From the NCBI GenBank assembly GCA_015680685.1, contig MNCI01014205.1, positions 1,022,725 through 1,086,724 on the forward strand: DNA of 64,000 nt, in the 5' to 3' direction. This document shows positions 32,813 through 43,714 of the stretch, piece by piece. Below the pieces are notes generated by a model. The model was not told the origin of the DNA. It worked only from the letters and a program-made list of their open reading frames with translations, and did not search any database. A program made the translations under genes and the position numbers. Numbering within the stretch: the stretch's first letter is position 1; every line of letters begins with the position of its first letter. The DNA comes from Gnetum montanum (Eukaryota > Streptophyta > Gnetopsida > Gnetales > Gnetaceae).

Positions 32813-34693
32813 CGACAACATAATTAATAAATGTTTTTCTTTTCTTTAATTTTACAATTTTTTGTTTTCCAGTTTTTCATATTTTAGTTTATTATTTTGT
32901 CTTTTTATGAGTAATCTCATCTACAAATAAAACACTCATGTGGCTCATTGGTTGAGGTGTTGTTCTATGCTATCAAGTCTCAGGTGATTAATTATTTGGA
33001 CAATGAGCCCACAACATTCACTCCCCCATTCTATTAATAAGAGGTTCCACTCTGGGTACAATGATATCCATACTCATTAAAACTTAAAATAATTTTGTGC
33101 TTATTATGCCCAGAGTGAAGAATGATAGACCAAGAAGGAATGACCAAGGTGTGACATCAAGGGAACTTGTGGATTCTCTTTGGTGGCATTTGTAAGAGTT
33201 ATCATGTAGCTTGGTTGTACTAAGATCCTTGTAGATCTAATGAAAAATGGGAGTAAGAGTAATCAAAAGGAACTCAACCAGAAAAAAATAATGTTATTCT
33301 AGGGGGTCCCACTAGAAAGACATGCACCCATGCCCAAAGGTAGGCAGCTTCTCTGGATTAAGCAATACTTCATCAAAAAAAAAAAACATGTGTGTTGCAA
33401 AGAAAAAATCACTCTTCCCTTAGATGAAATGCCAAGTGATCGTACACTTTGCTGTCACAGTGCTTTTATGGTTGTCCATCATGGGAAGAAGTAATGTGAT
33501 GTCATTGATCAAACGAATGGACTTGGTCCTGATTTTGGAGTGATGGGAAAATGACACAATAATCATGCCTTACACGCAGGATTCATTATGCCCTGAGTCA
33601 CTTACCTCATGTCCCGATCTCTGTAATCCCTTCTACAATTTGCCTCATCTTGCTGTTCATGTATTTTTGACTTGTGTCTTGTGTAGCATAGAATTCATAC
33701 CTTATCATGGTGGTATTTAGCATATGTGTGTTTTGTTGCATCGGTGTAGATTACATTTAACCCTTCTAATGCCTACGAACATTGTAAGGTATGGTTACGC
33801 AAGGGCATTATAGGTTGGAACCTGCTTTGGGGAGGATCCACTTGTGTGACTTTTGTAATTTTTACTTGTTGCACATTACCATCCCATCATATTACACCTC
33901 CCCCATATTATAATATTCTTTCCCTTATCATTATCCTTCCGGTAAATGTTTCTATGTACTAATACATGTCCTATTTCCTCATACTCTTCATGAACTTTAC
34001 TACCAGAATTTACACCATTATACTTTTTCTGTGCCTTTCGATCTAATCGACATTACCCTGGATCCTTTACATCAATCTAAAGTCCTTAATTTATAATATA
34101 AAATTTTGAAAAAATTTATTAGATATACCAAATCCCTAAATTTTTTTAGGCTGCGATATCGGGTTCTCGATATTGCATCAAACGTGATATCGGGGCTGCT
34201 CTATCGCGTATGCGATATCGCGTTCTATTACCCTATAAATATGGACCCCCAGCGCACGTTCACATCATTTGTACTATTCATGTGGGGGACTTTTTCAAAT
34301 TTTCTTCTATGACTTGCGACTTGTGCATCTCTCGATTTATCAGTCATCACTCGCTTGCTTGCGCTTCGATTTTCATTCCGTTTGGACCTAGCTAAACCCA
34401 AAGTGTTTAGCTCAGTCGTGGGGGAGGGGTACATGCTGAATTGTGCATAAATTTTTTGGAATTCATTATTTCCCAAAGGACATGATCAAGGGTAATTAGT
34501 TATAAGTGCCAAAAACAATTTTATCTCCTTATCTATACCAGGGAATTAAAACTCTGAGGCCACCTAGATAAAGAAGGCCAAATACTAAAACCTTTTGGGA
34601 ACAATTCCATAAAAATTCCTAAGTTAAATTCACATGGAATAAGAACGAACTCATTAAGGTAAGAAGTAAGGTATAACTTAACTTTGGTAAGCA
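32813..34693 (+). other. Non-coding middle of element B
   Basis: No frame. Parts are shared with D in reverse coordinates (32930-33070 with 51720-51850, and 33100-33860 in pieces with 50880-51680). 32938-32990 reads TGGCTCATTGGTTGAGG followed by CAAGTCTCAGG, a tRNA-like A/B box arrangement also kept in D. 34141-34250 holds a promoter-like module not found in D. Confidence 0.5.
34141..34250 (+). promoter_or_regulatory. Internal GATATC/TATA module in element B
   Basis: Four or five GATATC-type sites (TGCGATATCGG, CTCGATATTG, CGTGATATCGG, TGCGATATCGC) followed by CCCTATAAATATGG. The layout copies that of the U3 of the LTRs. About 160 bp downstream, CTCAGTCGTGGGGGAGG resembles the polypurine tract before the 3' LTR. 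Could be the relic of another LTR insertion or an internal promoter for the extra ORF that starts 490 bp later. Confidence 0.45.
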
Positions 34694-34726
34694 ACCTTAC
34701 TAATGATTGGCCCTGTGTGATTGCAG
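34694..34726 (+). promoter_or_regulatory. Putative 3' splice site before the extra ORF
   Basis: CCTTACTAATGATTGG, then TGTGTGATTGCAG, ends directly at the ATG of the extra ORF. It has a TACTAAT-like branch site about 23 nt before a T-rich AG. Element D keeps the same layout (CCTTACTAATAATTG ... TGTGTGATTATAG|ATGGC at 50648-50680, minus strand). Conservation in two copies supports a spliced subgenomic RNA, as used for env-like ORFs of some plant Ty3 elements. Confidence 0.5.
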
Positions 34727-37509
34727 ATGGCTCCAAAGTGTGGATAACAAGAAGGTCCCTCTCAAGGTGTGGCCAAGCGACCCAGAAGAGGTGAAAGGCA
34801 ACGTGCAGAGTACGAGGAGCAATCATTCAATATCCATCAAGAAGCCCTTGTTGCTATACAATTAGGGTAGGTAGAAGGAGGAGCTACTACAGTGCCTGAA
34901 CATGGACAACACCTCACGTTGCCCCTAGAGTGTGTTCAGGCCATCTGTGAAAGGTCCACATCAGCTGCAGTGATTGTGGAATTAAACTTTAGACCCTTCA
35001 CAGAATTCGTGCCTAAGGCCATTAGGGACCACCTCAAAGGATCTCCATTATGGCCTATCCTCTCCGAAAGCAGTGCTCGGTACTTAGGAGAAATGTACCA
35101 ATTTTGGCACAATAAAGAATAAGGCACCATAGTTGACATTTGTGGTGTGTCTGTTGATTTTTCCACCAAAGCCATTTCAGAAGTGTTAAAACTTCTGAAC
35201 ATAGGGCCAAAGGTTGCTCGTCTATCTACTCGCTCTGATGCTGATGCACGAAGGATTTGGTTAGACAGGGCATACGGTGAGGAAGATAAGACCTATGGAG
35301 AGTTGACGTTGGAATAGAAGATATACTTTAAAATTGGAACTTATCACATCTTTCCTACAAAAGGATTAAATAAAATTTCAACATATGTGGCAAGAGGAAG
35401 TGCGATATTGATGGAAAAGTTTAATGCTAACCTGCCTTGTCTATATCTCATGGAGATCTTAAGGCGGTTTGAAGAACGAAAGACAGGGAAGTTTGCGTTG
35501 CCCTTCCCTTGTCTCATTAGGAAGCTGTGCAAGCATGATGGTATTCGGGGATACACCAATGACATCCTCAAAAGAGCCCAAAATGCTTCATACGCCGAAC
35601 TGCTAAAACCACTAGCTGCAAGGAAAAGTGCTAGTGAGATGCTAGAGCCAGAACAGGAGCAAGAATAGATGGTGGGGCCCATTGTAGCTCAACTTGTAGG
35701 GCCTAGCCAACTTCCAAGCACAGGACCCAGTCAATAGCAAGAAGTATGGCCCAACACAAGCCAACAAGATAAACCACCACCACTGTTGTAGGATTACCGA
35801 TCGTCGATGAGCAATCTCAGGGGCATCGCTGAGATGGTCAGTTGGGATAGTCATGATGATGAAAATCTCTTTCGCGTCATCGATGATAATGTACGACCCA
35901 TTGTCTTTATAGATCGTGCATGGGGTGAGGTGTCCATTCAGATAGGAGGAGGGGAGACTCATTGGTCGCAACAGATTTCAGGGAACACTACATCCTTTTA
36001 GCTGTAATTGGAGACTTGTGAAGGGGCCACAGTAGTGGTCATGTAGCACTAGGACACAATGGGAGCCATAGAGGTGGTCACAGACCACATCAAAGAATCT
36101 TTTAACATCCTTGTTGTGCCACCGACAGATTTCACAGGAGCACGGGATGCTCAAACTCTGGCCGGTCCCTCAATGACTCCTGCGGAGCATGAGGATGTGC
36201 TTGATCAATTACTACAAATAGGACATGTGATGATGTCCTTGTTTGACATCCCACAGGATGTATGGTAGCACAATCAGACCTCATCTCCATCAAAGGGAAG
36301 CTGGTCATGATAGAGATAAGGGCCAAGCACGCAGAAGTGGAATTGGAAAGACTGCAAGAAAGGCTCGTAACCCTGCAAGCTACACAGTGGGATCCCTCTC
36401 AATTTGTTCCCGTAGACTAGTTGTACACCTTCAAGACATAGCAACTTAACAAATTATTGGCGGATAATAAAAGAGTGGTAGAGGAAAAAGAGAAGGTTGA
36501 CTAGGATGCCTCCAAGGCACAAGTGCAAACCTACGTGTACGCCAAGGCACTCAAGGCCTTACAAGAAGAGAATAAATAGCTTGTTGTCGACAATTTTTGG
36601 TTGACCTCTGTGGAGAAATAAAAGAATGTTCTTGAAGAAAATTTTTAGCGGCTACTACAATAGTTGATTAGGGTCAACTAGGACATGAACTATTTAGCTA
36701 AAGAAAATCAAATCCTATCAATGGAGGAGGTATGCACCATCCATCAGAAGATGGCCATCGAAATAAGTGTGTGGCAAAACAAGGCCAAGTGGCATGAAAA
36801 ATGAAAGGAGCATTTTCGAGACTAGGTGGGAATGTACAAGCAAGTTATTGAAAAAGAGATCCATATGGTCAAGGCCCACATCAACACTTTCAGTGCTCAA
36901 CACACTGATTGGTAGGCCATATTGGATACATATGCATTTGTCCACTAGGCGGAACTTAAAAGCCAGGACCTGCAGATTCAGGATCTCACAGAGTACATGG
37001 AGTTGGCAAATCTAGGGTATGCCAATCTAGCCATGTTGACAGTAGGGCACTTGAGGATAGAGCTTGAGAGGTAGGTAGCTACCACCTACGCCAAGTATGA
37101 AGCAGAATTTGCAAAACACAAGAAAACATTGCAAAAGTCGAAAGTTGCAAATTTTGAATTGGAGGTGAATAAAGCTAGCTACCAAGGACAAAAAGATGTC
37201 ACAACAAACTTGGCTCGATGGCTTACAGATTTTCAGGAGTACAAGGATAAAGCCAGAGCCTACGAGGAGGAATGATGGTTGTTTGCAGCCTAGTACGTCA
37301 AGGCAAATAAGATGTTCCCGCAACTACCATGCCCATGGAAGGTGCCGACGCCATCAAGCATTGGAGCATCAGCATGGATGACATAGGAACCCTGAACAAA
37401 AGAGGAAAAGCTCCAAGCACTACTTCAACATCATCAAATCCCAAAACCTAGAGCACAAGACAAGGGGAAGCAACCCATGGAGGAGTCACCACCACCTGGA
37501 ACCACATGA
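34727..37509 (+). pseudogene. Extra ORF of element B: plant-transposon-like N-terminus plus coiled coil
   Basis: About 930 codons in one frame to about 36268, then one frameshift and a second frame to the terminal TGA at 37507-37509. By my count 22 TAG, 4 TAA and 3 TGA interrupt it. The first ~310 codons contain LRNFRPFTEF-like text (VELNFRPFTEFVPKAIRDHL), CGVSVDFSTKAISEVLKLL and KFALPFPCLIRKLC, which resemble the plant transposon-protein domain often found in retroelement ORFs. From about 36301 on it is a long Lys/Glu/Gln-rich coiled coil (EVELERLQERL, EVNKASYQGQ). It sits where env-like ORFs lie, between gag and the polypurine tract, and replaces pol. D keeps only its first ~67 codons. Function unknown. 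Confidence 0.55.
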
Positions 37510-37710
37510 GCCAAATAAAGTTTACACTTTTGCAACTTTGCAATTTTGTAATGTTGTAGTTTTGTAATTGTGTGTTGTGTCCCAATTTTGTCCTATTGAG
37601 TTCTCCATTGCAGCATGAATAAATCATTAGTCAGATAATAATCCCATACCTATCCACTATGTAATAAATAGAGCTTGTTCTCATTTTTGACTCGAGGATG
37701 AGTTGTCATT

Positions 37711-37724
37711 CAGTCGTGGGGGTA
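37711..37724 (+). other. Polypurine tract of element B
   Basis: CAGTCGTGGGGGTA directly before the 3' LTR start TGATGAATC. The same tract, in reverse complement, borders the LTRs of C and D. Confidence 0.7.
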
Positions 37725-38618
37725 TGATGAATCATAATTCATTAGGCTATGATATCAGACCCCTGATATTGAAGCCTCGATATTAAGTACATGATATCGC
37801 AGCCAGGTTGGAATATCAGATATGTAATATCATGACTCTTGTGCAGACCTATAAATACACATGTAGGTGCACATGAAGGGAGTTAGTTTTTAGCAGTTTT
37901 TGGTCAGTTTTAGGAGTCAGTTTAGTTAGAGTCTTTTTTTTATTTTTTTTCCTCTTAACCCTTTCTCCCAGTGCATGCCTGCAATGTGATGATTGTAATT
38001 GTACGACATCCTTTATTCGAGTGTGACGTACTTGGACATGCACATGACCGAAAATAAAGATCGAGATTACTTCATCATTGCAACATCCACTTAGTTTAAT
38101 TATTTAATACTTATTTTTGTAGTTAATATCTCTTCACCCTAAAATCTTTAAACTCGGAATGAGTACGACTTGATCATGAGTATCTACGTGTGACTACTTG
38201 GTATCCCAGTAGTGTACTCAGGCCATGCACTTGGTAATCCCAATAGTAGTCTTGCATGAGGCCTAAGATGTGTACAGATGATTAAGGAATAGATGCTCAT
38301 CGCACTTAGGCTAATCTAGACTCTCTTCCCCTATCTCCTCTTAGCTTAGCTTCCTCTCTCCTTTTTCCTCTTAGCTTAGTTAAAGTTATTTTCCATTACC
38401 TTCAGGAGTAGCATTAGTTAGGAACATATCATACATCTCACTCTAGACTAAACCATATGTGACAAAGCAATTACTAGTCTAGGTGGGAAGACAGTGAACT
38501 GCGATCAACGAGTAACTATATGGATACCACAACTAGCCTGTCTGCGGAGTTCGACTAGATCATGCGTGAAACGCTCGTATTCATATGGTTGAGTGTAGGG
38601 GTACCTCGCCACTCATCA
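37725..38618 (+). repeat. 3' LTR of element B
   Basis: 894 bp, partner of 30039-30910. Several GATATC sites of the 5' copy are mutated here (for example GATATCAGACC, GGAATATCAG), mostly by C-to-T or G-to-A changes. Confidence 0.9.
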
Positions 38619-38629
38619 CTTATGAAGTT

Positions 38630-39880
38630 CAAGAAGAGGTGAAACTGATATCAATGTCAATGTTACCAACACTTTGTGAAAATTTTGACTTTGTTCTCAA
38701 GTTGCAGTTTTGAACTTTCATGACATCATTTGACATTGGAACTAAGGTCAAATGCTATCAAGATAATGTTGAGGAACCCATGAGACCTAAGAATATAGTT
38801 AAATTATGAGGATTAAGGTCAAGGATGACAAAATACAGCTCTATGGAGTGCTGACACTAACATTGAAATTGGTATCAACATCAATGTTAGCAATGCTTAG
38901 TCAATTTTTTATCATCTTGACCAAGTTTCAGTTTCAAGCTCTCGAGACTACTTCTGACCCTTGAATTGATATCGAATGTTACCAAGTTGATGCTGAGGAG
39001 CTTGAAAAGCCAAGGAAAGGTTTCAAATGGTGAACTTGATGGTCAAGGATCACACAATGTAAATTTTTCAAGTGCTAACATTGGCATCAGTGTTAGTGTT
39101 AGCATCAGCTTGGGAATTAGAAAAATTTCAGCATTATCATAGTTAAATTTCTAAGCATTTAGGGTGCCTAAACTAACACTACAATGAGTTGTGATGGTGT
39201 TTATTAAACATTAGGATGCTTATGAAATTGTCAAGAACTCTAAATTGATAAAGCTGATGATTTTGTTTAGTGCTAAAGTAGACATGATGATGCTACATCA
39301 GTGTTAGTGTCACTTACATTAGTTGAGAAAGTTTCTAACTTTGATCACCCAAACTACCTTTGAACTAGCTAAAATCTCTATCCAGAGTATTGAAACTGAT
39401 GTTGACTTAGTCACATGAGAGCCTAGGAAGTTAAAAACTAAGTTAAACTATAGGTGTTGAGTGTCAAAGATGGTCTTAGAGGTGCTAACACTAATGCTGA
39501 TATTAGCATTAGTGTCAGCATCACCTCCAAAGTTAGAAAAATTTTCAACTCTAGGGGCCATGGTGTTAAGTTGCTAAAATTATCAAATTTGAATCTCATG
39601 TTATCATGGGAGTCTAAGATGCATTGTTAGGGGTTCACAAGGTTTACTTTGATGCTAAGATATAGTTTTATGTAGGTGATGCAAATAGGGTTGTCTAGGG
39701 CTACAACTAACATGGAATCTGCATAAGCTCCAACACTTAGAAAAATTTTGATTCTTGAACTTTTCTAAGATCACCAAGAGTGAAGTTCATAAGCTAGATT
39801 ATGAACTAGGATGGTGCTTAGTGGTCTCCAAGAGTTGAGAATGTGTCTCATGATGCTAAGTTAATGGAGTTTGGAACTTG
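38630..39880 (+). repeat. Tandem array, about 210-bp unit, six diverged copies (element A)
   Basis: A marker block (GCTGACACTAACATT or GTGTTAGTGTTAGCATCA) recurs near 38650, 38858, 39082, 39292, 39487 and 39705, with spacing of 205-224 bp. Each is followed by AAAAATTTTCAACTTT-like text and GAGCCTAGGAAG-like text. Many markers pair a motif with its reverse complement. It lies where RT would be expected in element A. Non-coding. Confidence 0.65.
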
Positions 39881-40039
39881 AACTAGCGCGTGACATTATC
39901 AAAACCATGCATAGTCATGATTTGTAGCAAATTGAAAAAGTGGATGCAATAGAATCAAATCTTTAGGTGGGATGATGAGATGTAAGGAAGTTTTAACTTA
40001 TTCAAAGAAAAGATTATAAGTAAGCTTGTACTTGCAATT

Positions 40040-40430
40040 CTAGATTTTGGCAAACTCTTTTAAGTGAAGATGAATGCTAGTGGGCTAGCAATTGGAGGAG
40101 TTTTGTCCCAAGAGAGAAGGACAATAACATTTTTTTCTAAAAAGCTTAATGAATCAAGACAAAGGTACAATGTTTATAAAAAAGAATTGTACACTATGAT
40201 TTAGGCCAAACATTAGAGATATTATCTTTTTCCTAAGGAAATTCTATTGATGATTAATCACAAAGAACTATAATTCTTGAATTTCCAAAATAAGCTAAGA
40301 GTCAAATACATGAAGTGGGTTGCATAATTGCAAGAATTTAATTTTTTTTAAAGCATAACATTAGAAAGAGTAAGGAAATGGTTGATGCATTATCAAGAAT
40401 GCATGTAATGAATTTTGGTTCTTCTTAACT
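40040..40430 (+). pseudogene. RNase H, element A
   Basis: Frame reads VKMNASGLAIGGVLSQ, FFSKKLNESRQRY, KKELYTMI, HYLFPKE-like (RYYLFPKEI), INHKEL and YMKWVA, matching the Ty3 RNase H order 'tDAS..aiG.vL.Q', 'SkkL....rrYs.ydkElya', 'D...L'. The catalytic D of 'tDAS' is N. TGG codons are replaced by TAG (for example AKH-stop-R). Confidence 0.7.
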
Positions 40431-40439
40431 AGAAGGTAT

Positions 40440-41660
40440 GAATGACTTTCCTCATTTATATAATGATGATGATGATTTTAGATAGGTATGGAAGGATTTA
40501 AAGGAACCTTTGATTGGAAAAGTTCACCAATTAAGGGATTATCACATCCAAAGTAACATATTTTTCAAAAATGGAAAGGTATATGTTTTCAATTATGATT
40601 TAAGGACAAATATCATCTTGAAGAAACATTGTGAAGGGTTGGTAGGCCATATGAGAAGGGATAAGATCCTTGATCTTGTTGGAAAAATCTATTTTTGATC
40701 AAGTATGTCTATCCATGTTTTCAAATATATGAAGGAGTATCTTACATGCCAAACATTAAAAGGAGGGATAGGTGTTAATGGGCATTGGTTATCATTACCA
40801 ATTCCAAAATATCCATGGGAGAGTGTGTCAATGGATTTTGTTGGAAGAATTCCAAAGACAAGAAGTGGTAATGATTACATCTTTGTAATGATGCATAGGT
40901 TTCTCAAAATTGCACATGTTATTTATTGTAGAAAGATAAGTGATGCTTCTCATGCTGAAAATTTGTTTTTCTTGCATGTTATTTGGTTGCATAACATTCC
41001 ATTATTTATTATGAGTAAGAATTTTGATTTGAAAGCTCCAAGTCATGGGTTCAATTTTGGTAGGCAATGTTGAGTTATAAATTTGTAATATGGCTATATA
41101 TCTTAGAGTGTACTTATATTACAATTATTTTAGGGTTCCAACACCACTCCTTCCCATCCCACCCTACCCCACCCCATCCCACTACCCTTCTCCCCAACAA
41201 AAAAAAGAAGTATTTATTGTAAGTGATAAGGGTTCCAAATTTTCCAATCACTTTTGGAGATATTTTTGAAGGATTTTCAAAAGTAAACTAAATTTCTCAA
41301 GTATATACCATTCTTGGTATGATGAGTAAATTGAAGTTGTGAACAAATCCTTATTGAAAAACTTAAATTGTTTGTGTGATGATCAATCAAATAAGTCGGA
41401 GAATTTATTGTCAAGACAAAAGTCAATGATAATGTTTTTGAAATCCTAATTGCTAGTGATGCTGAAATGACTTTTATGTTTAATGTTGCCGATTTAATCC
41501 AATATTATGAGTCAATTGATGATTAGGCCTTGGAGGTAGCATGAAAAGTTGAAGGTTACCGTTATTGTTTGAAAGCCTTTAAAGAGAGAGGAAGGCAATT
41601 ATCTTGAAGAAAAGAGAGACTTCAAGCACTAGAGGGATAAAGAAGTTTAAGTAGTTGAAA
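40440..41660 (+). pseudogene. Integrase, element A
   Basis: GLVGHMRRDKIL (zinc-binding region), YMKEYLTCQTLKGG with its CX2C-like end reduced, then PKYPWESVSMDFVGRIPKT (first catalytic D) at about 40810-40860. After an inserted C-rich tract (41153-41187) the core resumes: VSDKGSKFSNHFW (second D) and KLNFSSIYHS, IEVVNKSL (E). Many stops. Ends near 41660. Confidence 0.65.
41153..41187. other. C-rich tract with seven C runs (quadruplex potential on minus strand)
   Basis: Seven runs of three or four C separated by one to three bases (CCCATCCCACCC, CCCC...). It interrupts the integrase of element A and is followed by an A-rich run. Confidence 0.6.
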
Positions 41661-41938
41661 CATTGGAAGGATCAAAATGTTGAGGATGATATATGTATAC
41701 ATGAAACACAATTAGCTAAGTGGAGTATTACCACTACCCCAACTCCTTTATTTACATGAGTTCGCTTTGGAAGGGTGCAAGAGTTAGTGTAGAAACACCT
41801 GCCATTTCTTTGATGTCTTTTCCTAATTCTTTGGAGAACTTAGAGAGTTTTTTCTTTGTATTTGGATTCAATTGAAGATCAAAATTATGTGGTTTTGTGC
41901 TTGTATTAGGAACTATGTCCACCATGTAACTCACAGTT

Positions 41939-42789
41939 TGGGATTGTGAGGAGGGTATGACTTGCAATGATTCATAGTAAACTAGAACTCAATTTTTAAG
42001 AAATTTAGACTTGGATAGAGAATTGGAGTGATAGTGTAACTTATTGGAAATTGGTTTCTATCCAAAAAAGCTACCAAAGGTTTTCAATCACAACCATTTA
42101 CTTTGATAAGGGGTTTTCTCTCAAGTGTCTATTAAAGGGAAAATTGTAGGGCACTACAACTTGTAGTTACCTGCATTGTGAATAGATTCAACTTAAGTTT
42201 TGCATCTAAAGGAGATTGCAAGGAGGTGTGATTTGCATAGAATTATAGTTAAAGTGAAACTATGAGTAGATTGCAACTTACAGTCTCTTAGTCTCTCATA
42301 GTAGGCCATCCAATGATTTTTAAAAATGGTTCAAATTGTGAAATCATTGACATTTCAATGTGAATGTTATATAAGGTGAAAGAAAATGAGAATTTAGTGT
42401 CTTTGGAAATTTTTTATGCCACTTAAAGCAAGGAGAAGGCTTTAAAGAACTTGTGTAAGTTCATTAAACATTGTGAGAGCTTTTGGCATTGTAATTCTGA
42501 TTGATTGAGAAAGGTAAAACTTGTAAGGGATGTTAGGCCTAATGCCTTTCATCCATTACTAAGTGTTATGAGGTTTGATTTGCTTTGGGAGGCTCATTGC
42601 TTCAATAGATCCTTGGCTTTTGTGTTCATGAGCCTAATTCTTCTTGTATTTTCATGTAATTTTAGTTTTATGCATAAATAGAGAGGTTTTTAGTAGTATT
42701 CTTATTTCTACCTCACTGTGCATGATATTGTGAATGTTTGTGGGTGTTTGGGGATTATTTTTTGGCTTAATTACCTAACAACCATACCA
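41939..42789 (+). repeat. 3' LTR of element A (approximate)
   Basis: Partner of 23981-24822. The right end CCATACCA is shared. The left end is inferred from alignment only; no convincing polypurine tract precedes it, so the true start may differ. Confidence 0.55.
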
Positions 42790-43480
42790 ATTTCTTAGCC
42801 TTTCTTTTAGCAAAATTTTTAGCTTGTTGCTTAGTCATGACTTTTTCTTTAAGATTATTCTTCTTCACTACCATTGCTTGAGAGGAGACCTTTGCATTAG
42901 GGACATAAGCATTCATTTCAACTTCTTCTTCTAACACTTTTGCACAAAGATCCTTCATAGTATATGTCTTTTTACCATTCTTAACTATTTGACTGAAGGC
43001 ATCATATGATGGAAGAAGTGCTCTCAACAAGCAAAACTTGATACTCTTATCAGACACTTGAGCATTTTGTGCTTGGAGACTAGCCTATAATGTAGAGACC
43101 TTCTATGCAAGTGTGGCTATTAGTTCACATTCTTTCAATCTCAAGAAGTTTAATTGATTTTGAAGGAGTACAATCTTTTTTTCATTCTTGCTTCAAATGT
43201 CTCCTCAAGTTTCTTCCATAACTTATACATAGAATTTTATTTTTCCATCAGCTATACAAACTCTCCTGATACTTTCAAGGCAACAAGCATTTGCACCATC
43301 TTAATATTGTCATTCACCATGGTGGTTTCTACCAACATTTCCTTAAGGCCATTACCTTGCAGTAGAAATATCATTTGTAACTTCTATATGTTGTCATGGC
43401 TATGCAAAATTTCTTTTGCCAATTTTTGGGAACCATTCTCAACTTTTTAAGGATTACTCACCATCTAGTTTTGATACCAT
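42790..43480 (-). pseudogene. Ty1/copia Gag fragment (element F)
   Basis: On the minus strand FCLLRALLPSYDAFSQIV and KTYTMKDLCAKVLEEEVEMN match the copia Gag (UBN2-type) pattern 'LL.sLP.sY......l......t..el...L..eE'. Upstream KLWKKLEETFEA is the preceding helix. At its 5' side TGGTATCAAAAC (minus strand, 43468-43479) is a tRNA-Met primer site, so 43480-43709 is probably part of its LTR. The fragment stops exactly at the right end of element A. Confidence 0.6.
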
Positions 43481-43714
43481 ATTAAGTTTCTAGGATGCTT
43501 GGGTTAAGTAATCCTTGTACTGAGATAATAGAAAAAATGTGACATACTTGGTGATTTCATGTCCAAGTTGTGAAATGACATGTTTGCAAGTTAAACAAAA
43601 GCAACCAAATGTAACAACATGGAATTAATTAAGAATTATCATCAACTAGCTTAGTTATAAGTTAGCAAAAGCATTACATAGTTATTCACTATGGCAGTGA
43701 TGATACTAGAATGG

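Larger units (their letters stand above)
30039..38618 (+). mobile_element. Element B: non-autonomous LTR retrotransposon with gag and an extra ORF, nested in A
   Basis: 8,580 bp bounded by LTRs that begin TGATGAATCA and end CTCATCA. A tRNA-Asp-type primer site follows the 5' LTR and a purine tract precedes the 3' LTR. Inside are gag (31046-32812), about 1.9 kb of non-coding DNA and a 2.8-kb extra frame (34727-37509). No protease, RT or integrase could be found. Flanks CTTGG and CTTAT match at 3 of 5 positions, a worn target duplication. Same family as element D. Confidence 0.85.
23981..42789 (+). mobile_element. Element A: tRNA-Met-primed Ty3/gypsy retrotransposon, split by element B
   Basis: Two related flanks (about 23981-24822 and 41939-42789) bound, in order, a tRNA-Met-like primer site, gag, zinc knuckle, protease, a tandem array, RNase H and integrase, all on the plus strand. 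Element B (30039-38618) is inserted in the array. RT is not recognisable. Ends are approximate; CAATT precedes the left end and also lies at the right end, but then the LTR would not end in CA. Old and dead: all domains carry stops. Confidence 0.7.

Noticed and set aside
41752-41967. 71-codon minus-strand frame overlapping the 3' LTR start of A
   Set aside because: Overlaps LTR sequence on the opposite strand and has no family match.
23976-42792. CAATT as target duplication of element A
   Set aside because: It occurs at both ends, but the right LTR would then end in TAC and not CA; boundary too uncertain to claim.
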